From positions 3,161,052 to 3,225,051 of the forward strand of contig NZ_CP159358.1 in NCBI RefSeq assembly GCF_040500475.1: a stretch of 64,000 nucleotides of DNA, given 5' to 3'. This DNA is from Bacillus sp. Bos-x628. Lineage in GTDB: Bacteria; Bacillota; Bacilli; Bacillales; Bacillaceae. The translations under genes were made by a program, and so were the position numbers. Position 1 is the stretch's first letter. Each line of letters starts with the position of its first letter. Below are positions 18,634-27,284 of the stretch, piece after piece. A model generated the notes under the pieces. That model worked only from the letters and a program-made list of their open reading frames with translations, was not told where the DNA came from and did no database searches.

Positions 18634-19025
18634 TCCTTAAAATCTTTTAAAAGTCATTCACCAGTACAAAAAATAAAAAGACTATTATAGAAAAATTAAA
18701 TTTGACACCAACCAAATAATCTTCTTTATGAGACCTCCTAGTCATTCTTATTGATTTCTAAATACAAGTAAAGCTATTAAACTATGTAATTTTAATACCA
18801 GGATGCCAAGCTACAACTTCAAAAGCTTCATTGGAAATCTTATCATCATCTTTCCTATTTTGACCAAATCTCCGTTCAGCATTTATTTTCTTTTTTAACC
18901 CGCTGTACAATCACAATCGATGTATCCAATTTCCTCCCCCGCATACTACAGATCTAAATAAAGGATGAGTTAGTTTGATGCAAAAAGCACCCTGTCTTTA
19001 AAAGAAGGGTGTTTTCAATATTGAT
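18634..19025. other. AT-rich gene-poor stretch between thrS and ysaA
   Basis: No intact gene with a ribosome site is visible. The minus strand holds a 42-codon open fragment (18782-18910) described separately. The remainder is AT-rich with scattered stops, consistent with decayed accessory DNA. Confidence 0.5.
18782..18910 (-). pseudogene. Protein-like remnant, 3' end of an unknown gene
   Basis: Reading the minus strand, the frame is open from a TGA at 18911-18913 to a stop at 18782-18784. It gives about 42 residues with strongly protein-like composition (R-R-F-G-Q-N-R-K-D-D-D-K-I-S then E-A-F-E-V-V-A-W-H-P-G). A neighbouring frame just upstream (about 18900-18945) reads E-E-I-G-Y-I-D-C-D-C-T-A-G, suggesting one gene broken by a frameshift. 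No start codon or ribosome site exists. Family not recognised. Confidence 0.3.
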
Positions 19026-19805
19026 CTACTTTAATATATCGAACAATTCGTGTAAGTTTTTGATTTCGTAATCAGGCGTGACATCTGTTTCATTTTTCTT
19101 GTTATGACGATTAATCCAAACGGTTTGAATACCTGCACGAGAGGCACCGAGAATATCTGTTTTCGGGTTATCTCCAACCATGATGACGTCGTCTTTTGTT
19201 AAGTTTAATAGCTGAAGGCAGTGCTCAAAGATGCCAGGATCAGGCTTACCTTTCCCATAATCTCCGGAGATCACAATTTCATTAAAATAAGGGGCAAGCT
19301 CCGGTACACCCGCAAGCTTTTCCTTTTGAAGACTAGGGTCTCCATTTGTTAAAAGGAGTAGTTCATAGCTTTCTTTTAGACGATCCAAAACAGGAAACGT
19401 TTCTTCATAGACATATGGGTGTTTTCTACGTTCTGCCGCAAAGAAGTCGGCCAAGTATTGCCCAAATGCTTCATCGTCAATTCCTGCTTTTTTTAAGCCG
19501 TTTGTCCAAGCATTTTTACGATACTCAGGTGCAAGGGCGTTCAGCTTTTGAAAGCCTTCGCTAATCGGTTCACTAAAGTTTGACCATAGCCCTTCGAAAG
19601 GGTTAATTCCGATCATGACAGTATATTCATATGTTTCATAGGAAGAGTAAAGCTTTCTTGCTTCCTCACGTACGATATGTTCAAACATTTCTGGATCAAG
19701 TCCATATTTTTTCTCCGCCTCTCGGCATGTTTCCTGAAAAGTCGTGTGAATGCTTTTTTCATCCCAAAGCAAAGTATCATCTAAATCAAAAAATACGGCT
19801 TTCAT
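19026..19805 (-). CDS. ysaA: HAD-family hydrolase YsaA
   Basis: 259-residue haloacid dehalogenase-superfamily phosphatase, substrate unknown. Motif I F-D-L-D-D-T-L-L (nucleophile Asp in residues ~6-10), motif II L-L-L-T-N-G-D, motif III Lys in G-K-G-K-P-D-P, and motif IV V-M-V-G-D-N are all intact; a helical C1 cap lies between motifs I and II. The longer frame to 19847 starts with an unlikely leader; ATG 19803-19805 follows AAGGGAGAAG on the minus strand and gives the B. subtilis length. Position next to thrS is conserved; the lytST genes normally beyond it are missing. Confidence 0.9.
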   Translation of the reverse strand: MKAVFFDLDDTLLWDEKSIHTTFQETCREAEKKYGLDPEMFEHIVREEARKLYSSYETYEYTVMIGINPFEGLWSNFSEPISEGFQKLNALAPEYRKNAWTNGLKKAGIDDEAFGQYLADFFAAERRKHPYVYEETFPVLDRLKESYELLLLTNGDPSLQKEKLAGVPELAPYFNEIVISGDYGKGKPDPGIFEHCLQLLNLTKDDVIMVGDNPKTDILGASRAGIQTVWINRHNKKNETDVTPDYEIKNLHELFDILK

Positions 19806-19983
19806 GATCTTCTCCCTTGTTATGTATGTAGTTACCTTCAATTGCATGTGATAGACTCATGTTCATTTTACAATAGAAGGTGGAGGCAATAAAGAAAAGA
19901 TTTGCGTAATCTTTGATCATTGACAGAGCATGATAGGACAGAAGGTAGTGAAATGACTGGACATTTATTTGGGTGTCCTATAA

Positions 19984-20133
19984 CAGTTATCGTCTGGCAC
20001 ATTCGGTCATCCTCTTGTGTATTATTTGGGAGAGAGATGGGAGAAGTTGAAGCGGCATAGTATTGCCGTCGTTGCCATGCGAGTCGGCAAAGTGTTTATT
20101 CAACCCAATTCTTTATATAAAATGATGGATTGA
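19984..20133 (+). pseudogene. Remnant resembling part of a DedA-family membrane protein
   Basis: After an in-frame TAA at 19981, 49 codons are open up to TGA at 20131-20133. The sequence G-H-P-L-V-Y-Y-L-G-E-R-W-E-K followed by R-V-G-K-V-F-I and S-L-Y-K-M-M-D resembles, by eye, the loop region of DedA proteins (Y-x-L-G-R-x-x-G, then a G-K segment and a Leu-Lys-x-x-x-x-W/D helix). There is no start codon or ribosome site and both ends of the domain are missing. The stretch 19806-20199 holds no intact gene. Confidence 0.3.
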
Positions 20134-20199
20134 AAAGTTCTTGCCCTAATCGTCACATCATGCTAAAATGAAAAAGTTGTTTCAAGCGTTCGGTTACTT

Positions 20200-20448
20200 G
20201 ACGAACAAATGAAAATTGTGTAGAATAGGTAACGAATTGAATAGATATCACAAGCAGAAGCACCCGCTTCTCACCTGATTGACACATGTTTGTAGTTGGC
20301 AGGTTGACCGTACATTTACTTTTTCATGCAGATGTTCGAAGTGTGGGTGTTTTATATGCCCACACTTTTTGTTTGCCTGTAAAACATACAACGAAATGGT
20401 CAAAATGAATTGTGAACTCAATTCAAAATCTCATGGAGGTGGCTCACT
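20200..20448 (+). promoter_or_regulatory. L20 leader of the infC-rpmI-rplT operon
   Basis: Untranslated leader directly upstream of infC, containing a candidate L20-binding fold (GCAGAAGCACCCGCTTC..., ~20250-20320) and an intrinsic terminator GTGTGGG...CCCACAC plus T run at 20339-20372. In Bacillus, ribosomal protein L20 binds this leader and promotes premature termination; position and terminator agree with that mechanism. Confidence 0.8.
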
Positions 20449-20964
20449 ATTAGCAAAGATCAATTAGTTAATGAAGGTATTCGTGCGCGTGAAGTTCGTT
20501 TGATCGGACAAAATGGCGATCAGCTTGGTATTAAATCTCGTCAGGAAGCTCTGGAGATTGCTGCGAAAGCAAATCTTGACCTTGTGTTAGTTGCTGCAAA
20601 TGCAAAACCACCTGTTTGCCGAATTATGGACTATGGTAAGTTCCGATTCGAACAACAGAAGAAGGACAAAGAGGCACGTAAGAATCAGAAAATCATTAGC
20701 TTAAAAGAAGTTCGGTTGAGCCCGACAATTGATGAACATGATTTTAACACAAAGCTTCGTAGTGCAATCAAATTCCTTGAAAAGGGAGATAAAGTGAAAG
20801 CTTCTATCCGCTTTAAAGGGCGTGCGATTACGCATAAAGAAATCGGGCAGCGCGTGTTAGACCGTTTCTCTGAAGCTTGTGCTGAAGTAGCAACGGTAGA
20901 AACAAAGCCTAAGATGGACGGACGTAGCATGTTCCTTATGCTTGCACCAAAAGTCGAAAAGTAA
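20449..20964 (+). CDS. infC: Translation initiation factor IF-3 (AUU start)
   Basis: 171-residue IF-3, which binds the 30S subunit and checks initiator tRNA and start codon. The N-domain starts [16 protein letters not shown], the linker is Lys-rich (~70-85), and the C-domain contains K-G-D-K-V-K-A and M-D-G-R-S-M. The frame has no ATG/GTG/TTG at the correct place; ATT at 20449-20451 follows GGAGGT at proper spacing and gives the family N-terminus. A rare AUU start for infC is known and lets IF-3 control its own translation. rpmI and rplT follow. Confidence 0.95.
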   Translation: MSKDQLVNEGIRAREVRLIGQNGDQLGIKSRQEALEIAAKANLDLVLVAANAKPPVCRIMDYGKFRFEQQKKDKEARKNQKIISLKEVRLSPTIDEHDFNTKLRSAIKFLEKGDKVKASIRFKGRAITHKEIGQRVLDRFSEACAEVATVETKPKMDGRSMFLMLAPKVEK

Positions 20965-21189
<225 letters not shown>

Positions 21190-21208
21190 TTTGGAATTGG
21201 AATTATAG

Positions 21209-21580
<372 letters not shown>

Positions 21581-21588
21581 GCCGCACC

Positions 21589-21626
21589 AAAAGATCATTC
21601 CTTCGAGAGGGGTGATCTTTTTTCTC
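21589..21626 (+). terminator. Terminator after rplT
   Basis: AAAAGATCA...TGATCTTTTTT stem-loop with T run, 9 bases after the rplT stop. Confidence 0.88.
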
Positions 21627-21645
21627 ATCATGTGAGGTGAAATGA

Positions 21646-21912
21646 ATGAACATAGGAATGATACTGCTTCTTATGATCGTCAACGGCTATTCGTTTTTTC
21701 TCATGGGAGAGGATAAACGCCGAGCAAAAGCGCATAAATGGCGTATTTCAGAGGCTCACTTATGGTGTGCTGCTCTGCTTTTTGGGGCTGCCGGATCGTT
21801 TCTTGGTATGCAGTATTTTCGTCATAAAACAAAGCATGCTGCCTTTCAAATAGGTATTCCTGCTTTAATTGTCCTTCAGTCTATTCTATTAGGGTATCTG
21901 TATTTAAGCTGA
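21646..21912 (+). CDS. ysdA: DUF1294 membrane protein YsdA
   Basis: 88-residue membrane protein with three hydrophobic segments (~2-18, 40-58, 68-86). The motif D-K-R-R-A-K-A-H-K-W-R-I-S-E-A-H-L between segments one and two and G-A-A-G-S-F-L-G-M-Q-Y-F-R-H-K-T-K-H are typical of DUF1294. Function unknown. The gene follows rplT, as in B. subtilis, with a GTGAGGTG ribosome site. It may be reached by readthrough of the rplT terminator. Confidence 0.9.
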   Translation: MNIGMILLLMIVNGYSFFLMGEDKRRAKAHKWRISEAHLWCAALLFGAAGSFLGMQYFRHKTKHAAFQIGIPALIVLQSILLGYLYLS

Positions 21913-21960
21913 AAAAAAAGAGCAGACGCCGTTATTATGGCGTGTCTGCTCCTTTTTTTT
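21913..21960. terminator. Bidirectional terminator between ysdA and ysdB
   Basis: A-rich run, GAGCAGACGCC...GGCGTGTCTGCTC stem, then eight T residues; it serves the convergent genes ysdA and ysdB. Confidence 0.9.
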
Positions 21961-22336
21961 GTTTGATTTTTTTGATGGGCTGATCCCAGTCAATCTTTGT
22001 TTGAGGATATCGTTCAACAATGTTCTTCTCAATTTTTTCAAAGTCTTCTAATGTAAATTTACTCAGCTTCTCAGGCGACTCCGTCCAAACGTAAATGGAG
22101 TGGACAAAAAGAGGATGATCTTTAGAAGGAACATGTTTCTCCCCTTCAAACAAGACACCTTTATAGACGAAATTAAAATTTTTGCGTGCATTGTGTTGTT
22201 CGTCCATAAAATAAAAACCTTCTTTTAATTGTGCTTGTTTCAGTTTTCTTCTCGGATTTGAAAAGAATTTTACCGCCATGTAGAAAATATAGACAAGCAG
22301 TGCAACAAGAGCAAGTCTAATGAGGATTACAAACAT
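21935..22336 (-). CDS. ysdB: Sigma-W-type gene ysdB, small membrane-anchored protein
   Basis: 133-residue protein with one N-terminal membrane segment (M-F-V-I-L-I-R-L-A-L-V-A-L..., residues ~1-23) and a soluble charged C-terminal domain. Function unknown; in B. subtilis it belongs to the sigma-W envelope-stress regulon. ATG 22334-22336 follows TTGGAGGTG on the minus strand; the longer frame to 22390 crosses the predicted promoter and is rejected. It is convergent with ysdA, sharing a terminator, and its 3' end overlaps the terminator arm. Confidence 0.88.
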   Translation of the reverse strand: MFVILIRLALVALLVYIFYMAVKFFSNPRRKLKQAQLKEGFYFMDEQHNARKNFNFVYKGVLFEGEKHVPSKDHPLFVHSIYVWTESPEKLSKFTLEDFEKIEKNIVERYPQTKIDWDQPIKKIKQKKGADTP

Positions 22337-22372
22337 GACAGGATGCACCTCCAATACCGTTATCTGATGTAA

Positions 22373-22399
22373 TACGAATGAAGAGAACAAAAGGTTTCA
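22373..22399 (-). promoter_or_regulatory. Sigma-W promoter of ysdB
   Basis: On the minus strand TGAAAC, a 17-base spacer and CGTA match the sigma-W consensus (TGAAAC-N16-CGTA), 37 bases upstream of the ysdB start. Sigma-W control of ysdB is known in B. subtilis. Confidence 0.8.
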
Positions 22400-22513
22400 A
22401 CTTTTTTGAATAATATTTCGTTAAACGAAAAAATATTCGTAAAAAGATCGTATTGAACGAAAGAGGTTCTGTATAATAAGAATGCACCACGAAGATTAAG
22501 GAGGATGAATGGA

Positions 22514-23602
22514 ATGACAAAGCTAGATCAAACGTTAACTATGCTCAAAGCCCTAACGGACGCAAAAGGTATTCCGGGAAATGAACGTGATGTCAAAAAA
22601 GTCATGCAGACATACATAGAATCATACGCAGATGAAGTCTCTTCAGACCGCCTTGGCAGCCTCATTGCTAAAAAGGAAGGAAATGCAAACGGCCCTAAAA
22701 TCATGCTGGCCGGTCACTTAGATGAAGTTGGATTCATGGTGACAAAAATCGATGATAAGGGCTTTATTCGCTTTCAAACGGTCGGCGGCTGGTGGTCACA
22801 GGTGATGCTGGCACAGCGTGTGACCATTGTGACAAAGAAAGGGGATATCACAGGCGTTATTGGTTCTAAACCACCACATGTTCTGTCACCAGAAGCACGT
22901 AAAAAACCAATAGAAGTCAAGGATATGTTTATTGATATTGGTGCTTCAAGCAAAGAGCAGGCCATGGAGTGGGGTGTACTGCCTGGTGATCAAATCGTTC
23001 CTTACTTTGAGTTTACCGTGATGAATGATGAAAAGTTGCTGCTTGCCAAAGCATGGGATAATCGTATAGGCTGTGCTGTTGCCATTGACGTCATGAAGAA
23101 TTTGCATAAGTCTCAGCATGAGAATATTGCTTACAGTGTTGCAACAGTACAAGAAGAAGTGGGAATACGTGGAGCAAAAACAGCAGCTTCAACCATCCAG
23201 CCTGATATTGGATTTGCCATTGATGTCGGTGTAGCAGGAGATACGCCGGGCATCACAGAAAAAGAAGCGACAAGCAAGCTTGGCAAAGGACCAACAATCG
23301 TTGTGTTTGACGCTTCTATGATTTCTCATAAAGGGCTGCGTGATTTTGTTGTCGAGACAGCGGATGAATTGAAAATACCTTACCAATATGATTCAGTGCC
23401 TGGCGGAGGAACAGATGCTGGCGGTATCCATTTAACAGGTCATGGTGTACCATCTCTTTCAATCGGTATTCCAAGCAGATATATTCATACTCATGCAGCA
23501 ATGATTCACCGTGATGATTATGAAAACGCAGTGAAGCTTTTAACAGAAGTGATTAAAAGACTTGACAAAAAAACAGTCGAGCATATTACTTACGGCTCTT
23601 AA
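22514..23602 (+). CDS. ysdC: M42-family aminopeptidase/endoglucanase-like protein YsdC
   Basis: 362-residue cytosolic metallo-aminopeptidase of the M42 (DAPEP/tetrahedral aminopeptidase) family. Metal ligands are visible as the His in A-G-H-L-D-E-V-G-F, Asp in A-W-D-N-R-I-G, the Glu pair Q-E-E-V-G, Asp in A-I-D-V-G-V-A-G-D and the His of H-T-H-A-A-M-I-H. The family contains peptidases often misnamed glucanases. ATG 22514 is preferred over 22505, which sits within 1-2 bases of the AAGGAGG site. In B. subtilis the arabinan/arabinose genes follow; here they are absent. Confidence 0.9.
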   Translation: MTKLDQTLTMLKALTDAKGIPGNERDVKKVMQTYIESYADEVSSDRLGSLIAKKEGNANGPKIMLAGHLDEVGFMVTKIDDKGFIRFQTVGGWWSQVMLAQRVTIVTKKGDITGVIGSKPPHVLSPEARKKPIEVKDMFIDIGASSKEQAMEWGVLPGDQIVPYFEFTVMNDEKLLLAKAWDNRIGCAVAIDVMKNLHKSQHENIAYSVATVQEEVGIRGAKTAASTIQPDIGFAIDVGVAGDTPGITEKEATSKLGKGPTIVVFDASMISHKGLRDFVVETADELKIPYQYDSVPGGGTDAGGIHLTGHGVPSLSIGIPSRYIHTHAAMIHRDDYENAVKLLTEVIKRLDKKTVEHITYGS

Positions 23603-23604
23603 TG

Positions 23605-23641
23605 TTTACACCTTTCCTCATAATGGGGAAAGGTTTTTGTT
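23605..23641 (+). terminator. Terminator after ysdC
   Basis: ACCTTTCC...GGGGAAAGGT stem followed by T residues, directly after the ysdC stop. Confidence 0.85.
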
Positions 23642-23643
23642 TA

Positions 23644-23671
23644 GAAGTTCATTTCCTGGGAAATGAACTTC
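23644..23671. repeat. Perfect 28-base palindrome
   Basis: Two 13-base arms (GAAGTTCATTTCC and GGAAATGAACTTC) separated by two bases. It directly follows the ysdC terminator and has no T run, so it is not an ordinary terminator. It could be an operator or the scar of a lost element. The surrounding 23603-24001 contains no gene. Confidence 0.6.
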
Positions 23672-23827
23672 ATTCCATGGAACCTTCTTTATATTGATTC
23701 TTAAGACCTATTTTAAAAAATCAATGAGAGGATATTGATCTCATGACCCATTTTTCGAGAGAGGATTTTGGGAACATCTAGTTACTAATAGATGTGATTA
23801 TTCCTTTATTTTTGTAAGATATAAATA

Positions 23828-23868
23828 AAAAGGACAGAGCTTAAAGACAGCTCTGCCAAAAGAGATTT
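23828..23868 (-). terminator. Orphan terminator-like hairpin
   Basis: GGCAGAGCTGT/ACAGAGCTT-type inverted repeat followed, on the minus strand, by CCTTTTTATTTA. No minus-strand gene lies upstream of it, so it may be left over from the gene cluster that B. subtilis carries here, or act in the cstA leader. Confidence 0.4.
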
Positions 23869-24001
23869 TATGGAAGTAGGTGAAGCTAACTCTAGATTAA
23901 AACAACTATTCCTATTTGTCAACTGTGTTTTAAAACAAAAGAAAAATCGATTAAATCATGTTATATTTGTTACAAATGGTTTTCATAAAGGGGATGGTTA
24001 A

Positions 24002-25798
24002 ATGAATGCGGTTACAATTGTAATAGGATCTATGTGTATTTTAGCGATTGCTTATCGGCTATATGGCACATTTATGATGGTCAAAGTATTAAAGGTGACA
24101 GACGATCATCCTACACCCGCTCATACACTTGAGGATGGGAAAGATTATGTTCCAACAAATAAATGGGTCGCTTTTGGTCATCACTTTGCTGCTATTGCAG
24201 CTGCTGGTCCGCTTGTTGGACCAATTTTAGCGGCGCAATTTGGATATTTACCAGGGCTTCTTTGGCTTTTAATAGGAGCTGTTATTGGAGGAGCTGTGCA
24301 TGATCTTGTCGTTTTATTTGCTTCCATGCGAAAAAAGGGAAAATCACTTTCAGAGGTAGCAAAAGAAGAACTAGGGCCTGTTGCGGGGTTTTGTACAGGG
24401 CTCGCTATGCTATTTATTATCACGATTACAATGGCAGGGCTGTCAATGGTCGTACTTCATGCGCTAGAACGAAATCCTTGGGGGACATTTGCAGTAGGGA
24501 TCACCATTCCGATTGCAATGGGGGTAGGTCTTTATTATAAAAAAACTGGCAATTTAAAGCTTGCAACATCCGCTGGATTTATGTTGTTGATGCTGTGTGT
24601 TTTCCTTGGACCGAATATTCAAGGGACGGTTCTTGGTGATGTGTTAACACTTGATACAAAAACGCTTGCATTGGCACTGCCGATTTATGCTTTCTTTGCT
24701 GCGGCACTTCCGGTTTGGCTGCTATTGGCGCCAAGGGACTATTTAAGCAGTTTCATGAAAATCGGTGTGTTCATTGCACTCATTGTAGGAATCTTTGTGG
24801 TCAATCCGTCGATTCAATTTCCGGCGTTTACAGAGTTTGTAAATGGCGGGGGGCCTGTCTTAGTTGGTCCAGTGTGGCCTTTTATTTCAATCACGATTGC
24901 TTGTGGAGCCATTTCCGGCTTTCATGCATTCGTTGGATCAGGGACAACGCCGAAGATGCTAGACCGCTGGAGTGATATGAAACCTGTAGCGTTTGGAGCG
25001 ATGCTCGTTGAATGTTTGGTAGGAATCATGGCATTAATTGCAGCCACTGCCCTTCATCCAGGGGATTATTTTGCGATTAACAGTACACCAGAGATTTTCC
25101 GAACGCTCGGTATGAGTGTCGAAAACCTTCCGCAGCTCAGTAAAGAAATTGGGCTAGATTTAGAAGGGAGAACTGGGGGAGCTGTTACATTAGCTGTAGG
25201 TATGGCATACATCTTTACTGGGATTCCATTCTTTAGCCACTTGGCGTCTTATTTCTTCCAATTTGTCATTATGTTTGAAGCTGTCTTTATTTTAACAGCC
25301 ATTGATGCAGGAACTCGTGTTGCACGATATTTAATTCAAGATTTCTTCGGAGAGGCGTATAAACCGCTCAAACGCAATGACTGGGTACCTGGATCAGTGT
25401 TTGCAAGTGCGCTTGCCTGCTTCATGTGGGGATACTTGCTTTACTCAGGGGACATTGGGTCGATTTGGGCGCTGTTTGGTGTATCAAATCAGCTAATGGC
25501 CTCGATTGGTTTAATTATTGGCGCAACCGTTGTATTGAAAATTGCTGATAAAAGACGGTATATGCTGACTTGTTTAATCCCGCTCGCGTACTTATACGTG
25601 ACGGTCAATTATGCAGGGTACTGGATGGTGGCGAATGTGTATTTAAATCCGAAAGCTTCCGGTTACAGTGTGTTGAATGCGGTCTTGTCGATGATTATGC
25701 TTATTTTAGGATTGGTCATTATCGTGTTTGCCATTAAAAAATGGTTCGACATTTGGCGTGATCCGGCAATGCGAATGGAGGTACCGATATCTAGTTAA
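24002..25798 (+). CDS. cstA: Carbon starvation protein CstA, peptide/pyruvate transporter family
   Basis: 598-residue polytopic membrane protein with about 16 hydrophobic segments. The family motif H-F-A-A-I-A-A-A-G-P-L-V-G-P (~60-73) and G-G-A-V-H-D are present, as is G-A-I-S-G-F-H-A-F-V-G-S-G-T-T-P-K in the middle and the C-terminal cytosolic tail. CstA relatives import peptides or pyruvate under carbon limitation. The AAGGGGATGG ribosome site precedes the ATG. Upstream is a 400-base gene-free region which probably carries its promoter; I do not see a convincing cre site. Confidence 0.93.
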   Translation: MNAVTIVIGSMCILAIAYRLYGTFMMVKVLKVTDDHPTPAHTLEDGKDYVPTNKWVAFGHHFAAIAAAGPLVGPILAAQFGYLPGLLWLLIGAVIGGAVHDLVVLFASMRKKGKSLSEVAKEELGPVAGFCTGLAMLFIITITMAGLSMVVLHALERNPWGTFAVGITIPIAMGVGLYYKKTGNLKLATSAGFMLLMLCVFLGPNIQGTVLGDVLTLDTKTLALALPIYAFFAAALPVWLLLAPRDYLSSFMKIGVFIALIVGIFVVNPSIQFPAFTEFVNGGGPVLVGPVWPFISITIACGAISGFHAFVGSGTTPKMLDRWSDMKPVAFGAMLVECLVGIMALIAATALHPGDYFAINSTPEIFRTLGMSVENLPQLSKEIGLDLEGRTGGAVTLAVGMAYIFTGIPFFSHLASYFFQFVIMFEAVFILTAIDAGTRVARYLIQDFFGEAYKPLKRNDWVPGSVFASALACFMWGYLLYSGDIGSIWALFGVSNQLMASIGLIIGATVVLKIADKRRYMLTCLIPLAYLYVTVNYAGYWMVANVYLNPKASGYSVLNAVLSMIMLILGLVIIVFAIKKWFDIWRDPAMRMEVPISS

Positions 25799-25843
25799 AC
25801 AAAAAATCCGGCCTGCTCATTGAAGAGCAAGCCGGTTTTTTTA
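25799..25843. terminator. Bidirectional terminator between cstA and sspI
   Basis: AAAAAATCCGGC...GCCGGTTTTTTT: A run, stem CCGGC(C)TGCTC/GAGCAAGCCGG and T run, serving convergent genes. Confidence 0.88.
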
Positions 25844-26056
25844 ATGCTGAGGTTTTAAGCCTTGTTCTAATGTTTCAAGGATATCATTTTTTTCGTTATC
25901 TGACGCCTCTTTCCATAGCACCTCGAACAAAACGCCAAGGCCCGGAAGCATTTTTTCCTCTCCGCTTTGAATGGCATCTAAGATTGTTTGTTCAAGCTGC
26001 TCTTGGTTATGCCCAGTGATGTTTTGAATGACTGCACCTCTTAAGTTAAAATCCAT
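25841..26056 (-). CDS. sspI: Small acid-soluble spore protein I
   Basis: 71-residue minor SASP of the SspI family ([11 protein letters not shown] ... L-L/V-W). SspI proteins are made in the forespore and are of unclear individual role. On the minus strand AAAGGAGTGTGGG precedes the ATG. A sigma-G promoter is expected in 26060-26160, but I could not fix -35 and -10 boxes with normal spacing. Its place between cstA and ysgA agrees with B. subtilis after allowing for lost intervening genes. Confidence 0.92.
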   Translation of the reverse strand: MDFNLRGAVIQNITGHNQEQLEQTILDAIQSGEEKMLPGLGVLFEVLWKEASDNEKNDILETLEQGLKPQH

Positions 26057-26171
26057 TGACCCACACTCCTTTTTTTAATAGTAATAGCCCTATTCTGTCT
26101 CAATGACAGGTTTATTATGTAGTGTGCATGAGATATAATAAATTCATGATGCTTAAAGGAGTTAAAATCTT

Positions 26172-26915
26172 TTGAAATATATAGAATCAGCAAAAAACGC
26201 AAACATTAAACAATGGAAAAAGTTGCACACAAAAAAAGAACGAACAAAAACAGGACAATTCCTAGTTGAGGGGAAGCATTTAGTAGAGGAAGCATTAAAA
26301 AGCGGGGTTGTGAAGGAATTAATGGTGACAACCCCTGACATGCTGCCAGCAGACATCCAACCTGACATTACACTGTATGAGCTGAGTGAAGAGGCTTTCT
26401 CTGCAATGACAGAGACAGAAACGCCACAGCACATTGCAGCAGTTTGTACAGTTCCTGTATTTGAGGAAAAGAAGTATGAGAGAATTCTTCTTTTAGATGC
26501 AGTTCAGGACCCAGGAAATGTAGGCACATTGATTCGTACAGCGGACGCTGCCGGTCTAGATGCGGTTATTTTAGGAGATGGAACCGTAGATGCCTTTAAC
26601 GGGAAAACGCTGCGCTCAGCACAAGGATCTCATTTTCATCTTCCCATTTTGAAACAAACACTTCAAAAGGCGATTCCAGCGCTAAAGGAGCAGAGGATAC
26701 CGGTATACGGAAGTGCCTTGAGTGATGCGAAAGAATATAAAAACGTGACGGGAAAAGGTCCGTTTGCGCTGATTGTTGGCAATGAAGGTGCTGGCATCAA
26801 TCCAGAGATACTACAAATGACGGATCAAAATCTATATGTTCCTATATATGGGAAAGCAGAATCATTAAATGTCGCCATCGCTGCTGCGGTTCTTGTCTAT
26901 CATTTGCGTGGATAG
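26172..26915 (+). CDS. ysgA: TrmH/SpoU-family RNA methyltransferase YsgA
   Basis: 247-residue SPOUT-class rRNA/tRNA 2'-O-methyltransferase. An N-terminal substrate-binding domain (~1-90, F-L-V-E-G-K-H-L-V-E-E-A) is followed by the knotted SpoU domain: motif 1 V-Q-D-P-G-N-V-G-T-L-I-R-T-A-D-A, motif 2 I-V-G-N-E-G-A-G-I, motif 3 V-P-I-Y-G-K-A-E-S-L-N-V-A-I-A-A. The start is TTG with TAAAGGAG upstream. The specific RNA target is not evident from sequence. It precedes the pheST leader; ysgA-pheS order is conserved in Bacillus. Confidence 0.92.
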   Translation: MKYIESAKNANIKQWKKLHTKKERTKTGQFLVEGKHLVEEALKSGVVKELMVTTPDMLPADIQPDITLYELSEEAFSAMTETETPQHIAAVCTVPVFEEKKYERILLLDAVQDPGNVGTLIRTADAAGLDAVILGDGTVDAFNGKTLRSAQGSHFHLPILKQTLQKAIPALKEQRIPVYGSALSDAKEYKNVTGKGPFALIVGNEGAGINPEILQMTDQNLYVPIYGKAESLNVAIAAAVLVYHLRG

Positions 26916-26939
26916 TATTGCATCATCTACTGAAGTTCA

Positions 26940-27220
26940 CTATAATAAAACTAATATTTTAAAAACCATGATAGAGGAAGATTGTTTCAATAAGCTGCCT
27001 TCTAGGGAGAATGCATCGTAGACTGAAAGTGCATTTAAGGAATGCTGAAGCAGGAATTCACCTCTGGAGTTGTCACCGGGACCGTCATTTTTGCGTAAAG
27101 GTGAACCGGATTCGTTCGATTCCGTTATGTCAATGAAGCTTATCGGCACATTTGTGCCTAAAAAGGGTGGTACCGCGACCACAACTCGTCCCTTCTATCA
27201 TTAGGGGCGGGTTTTTTTAT
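26940..27220 (+). promoter_or_regulatory. T-box leader of pheST (phenylalanyl-tRNA sensing)
   Basis: Contains stem I bounded by AGAGG (~26973) and CCTCT (~27061), a likely specifier TTC (Phe) at 27057-27059, and the T-box AAGGGTGGTACCGCG at about 27163-27177. The terminator CTCGTCCC...GGGGCGGG plus T run spans ~27184-27218. Uncharged tRNA-Phe should relieve termination. Confidence 0.93.
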
Positions 27221-27284
27221 TGTCTTCGGAATAAAACGGTCGTTTATCCAGACGGCTTCGTATATCAAAAGGAGGATTACATTT

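Noticed and set aside
26057..26160. Sigma-G promoter for sspI
   Set aside because: CATAATA-like -10 can be seen on the minus strand, but no -35 at normal spacing, so I did not list it although one is expected.
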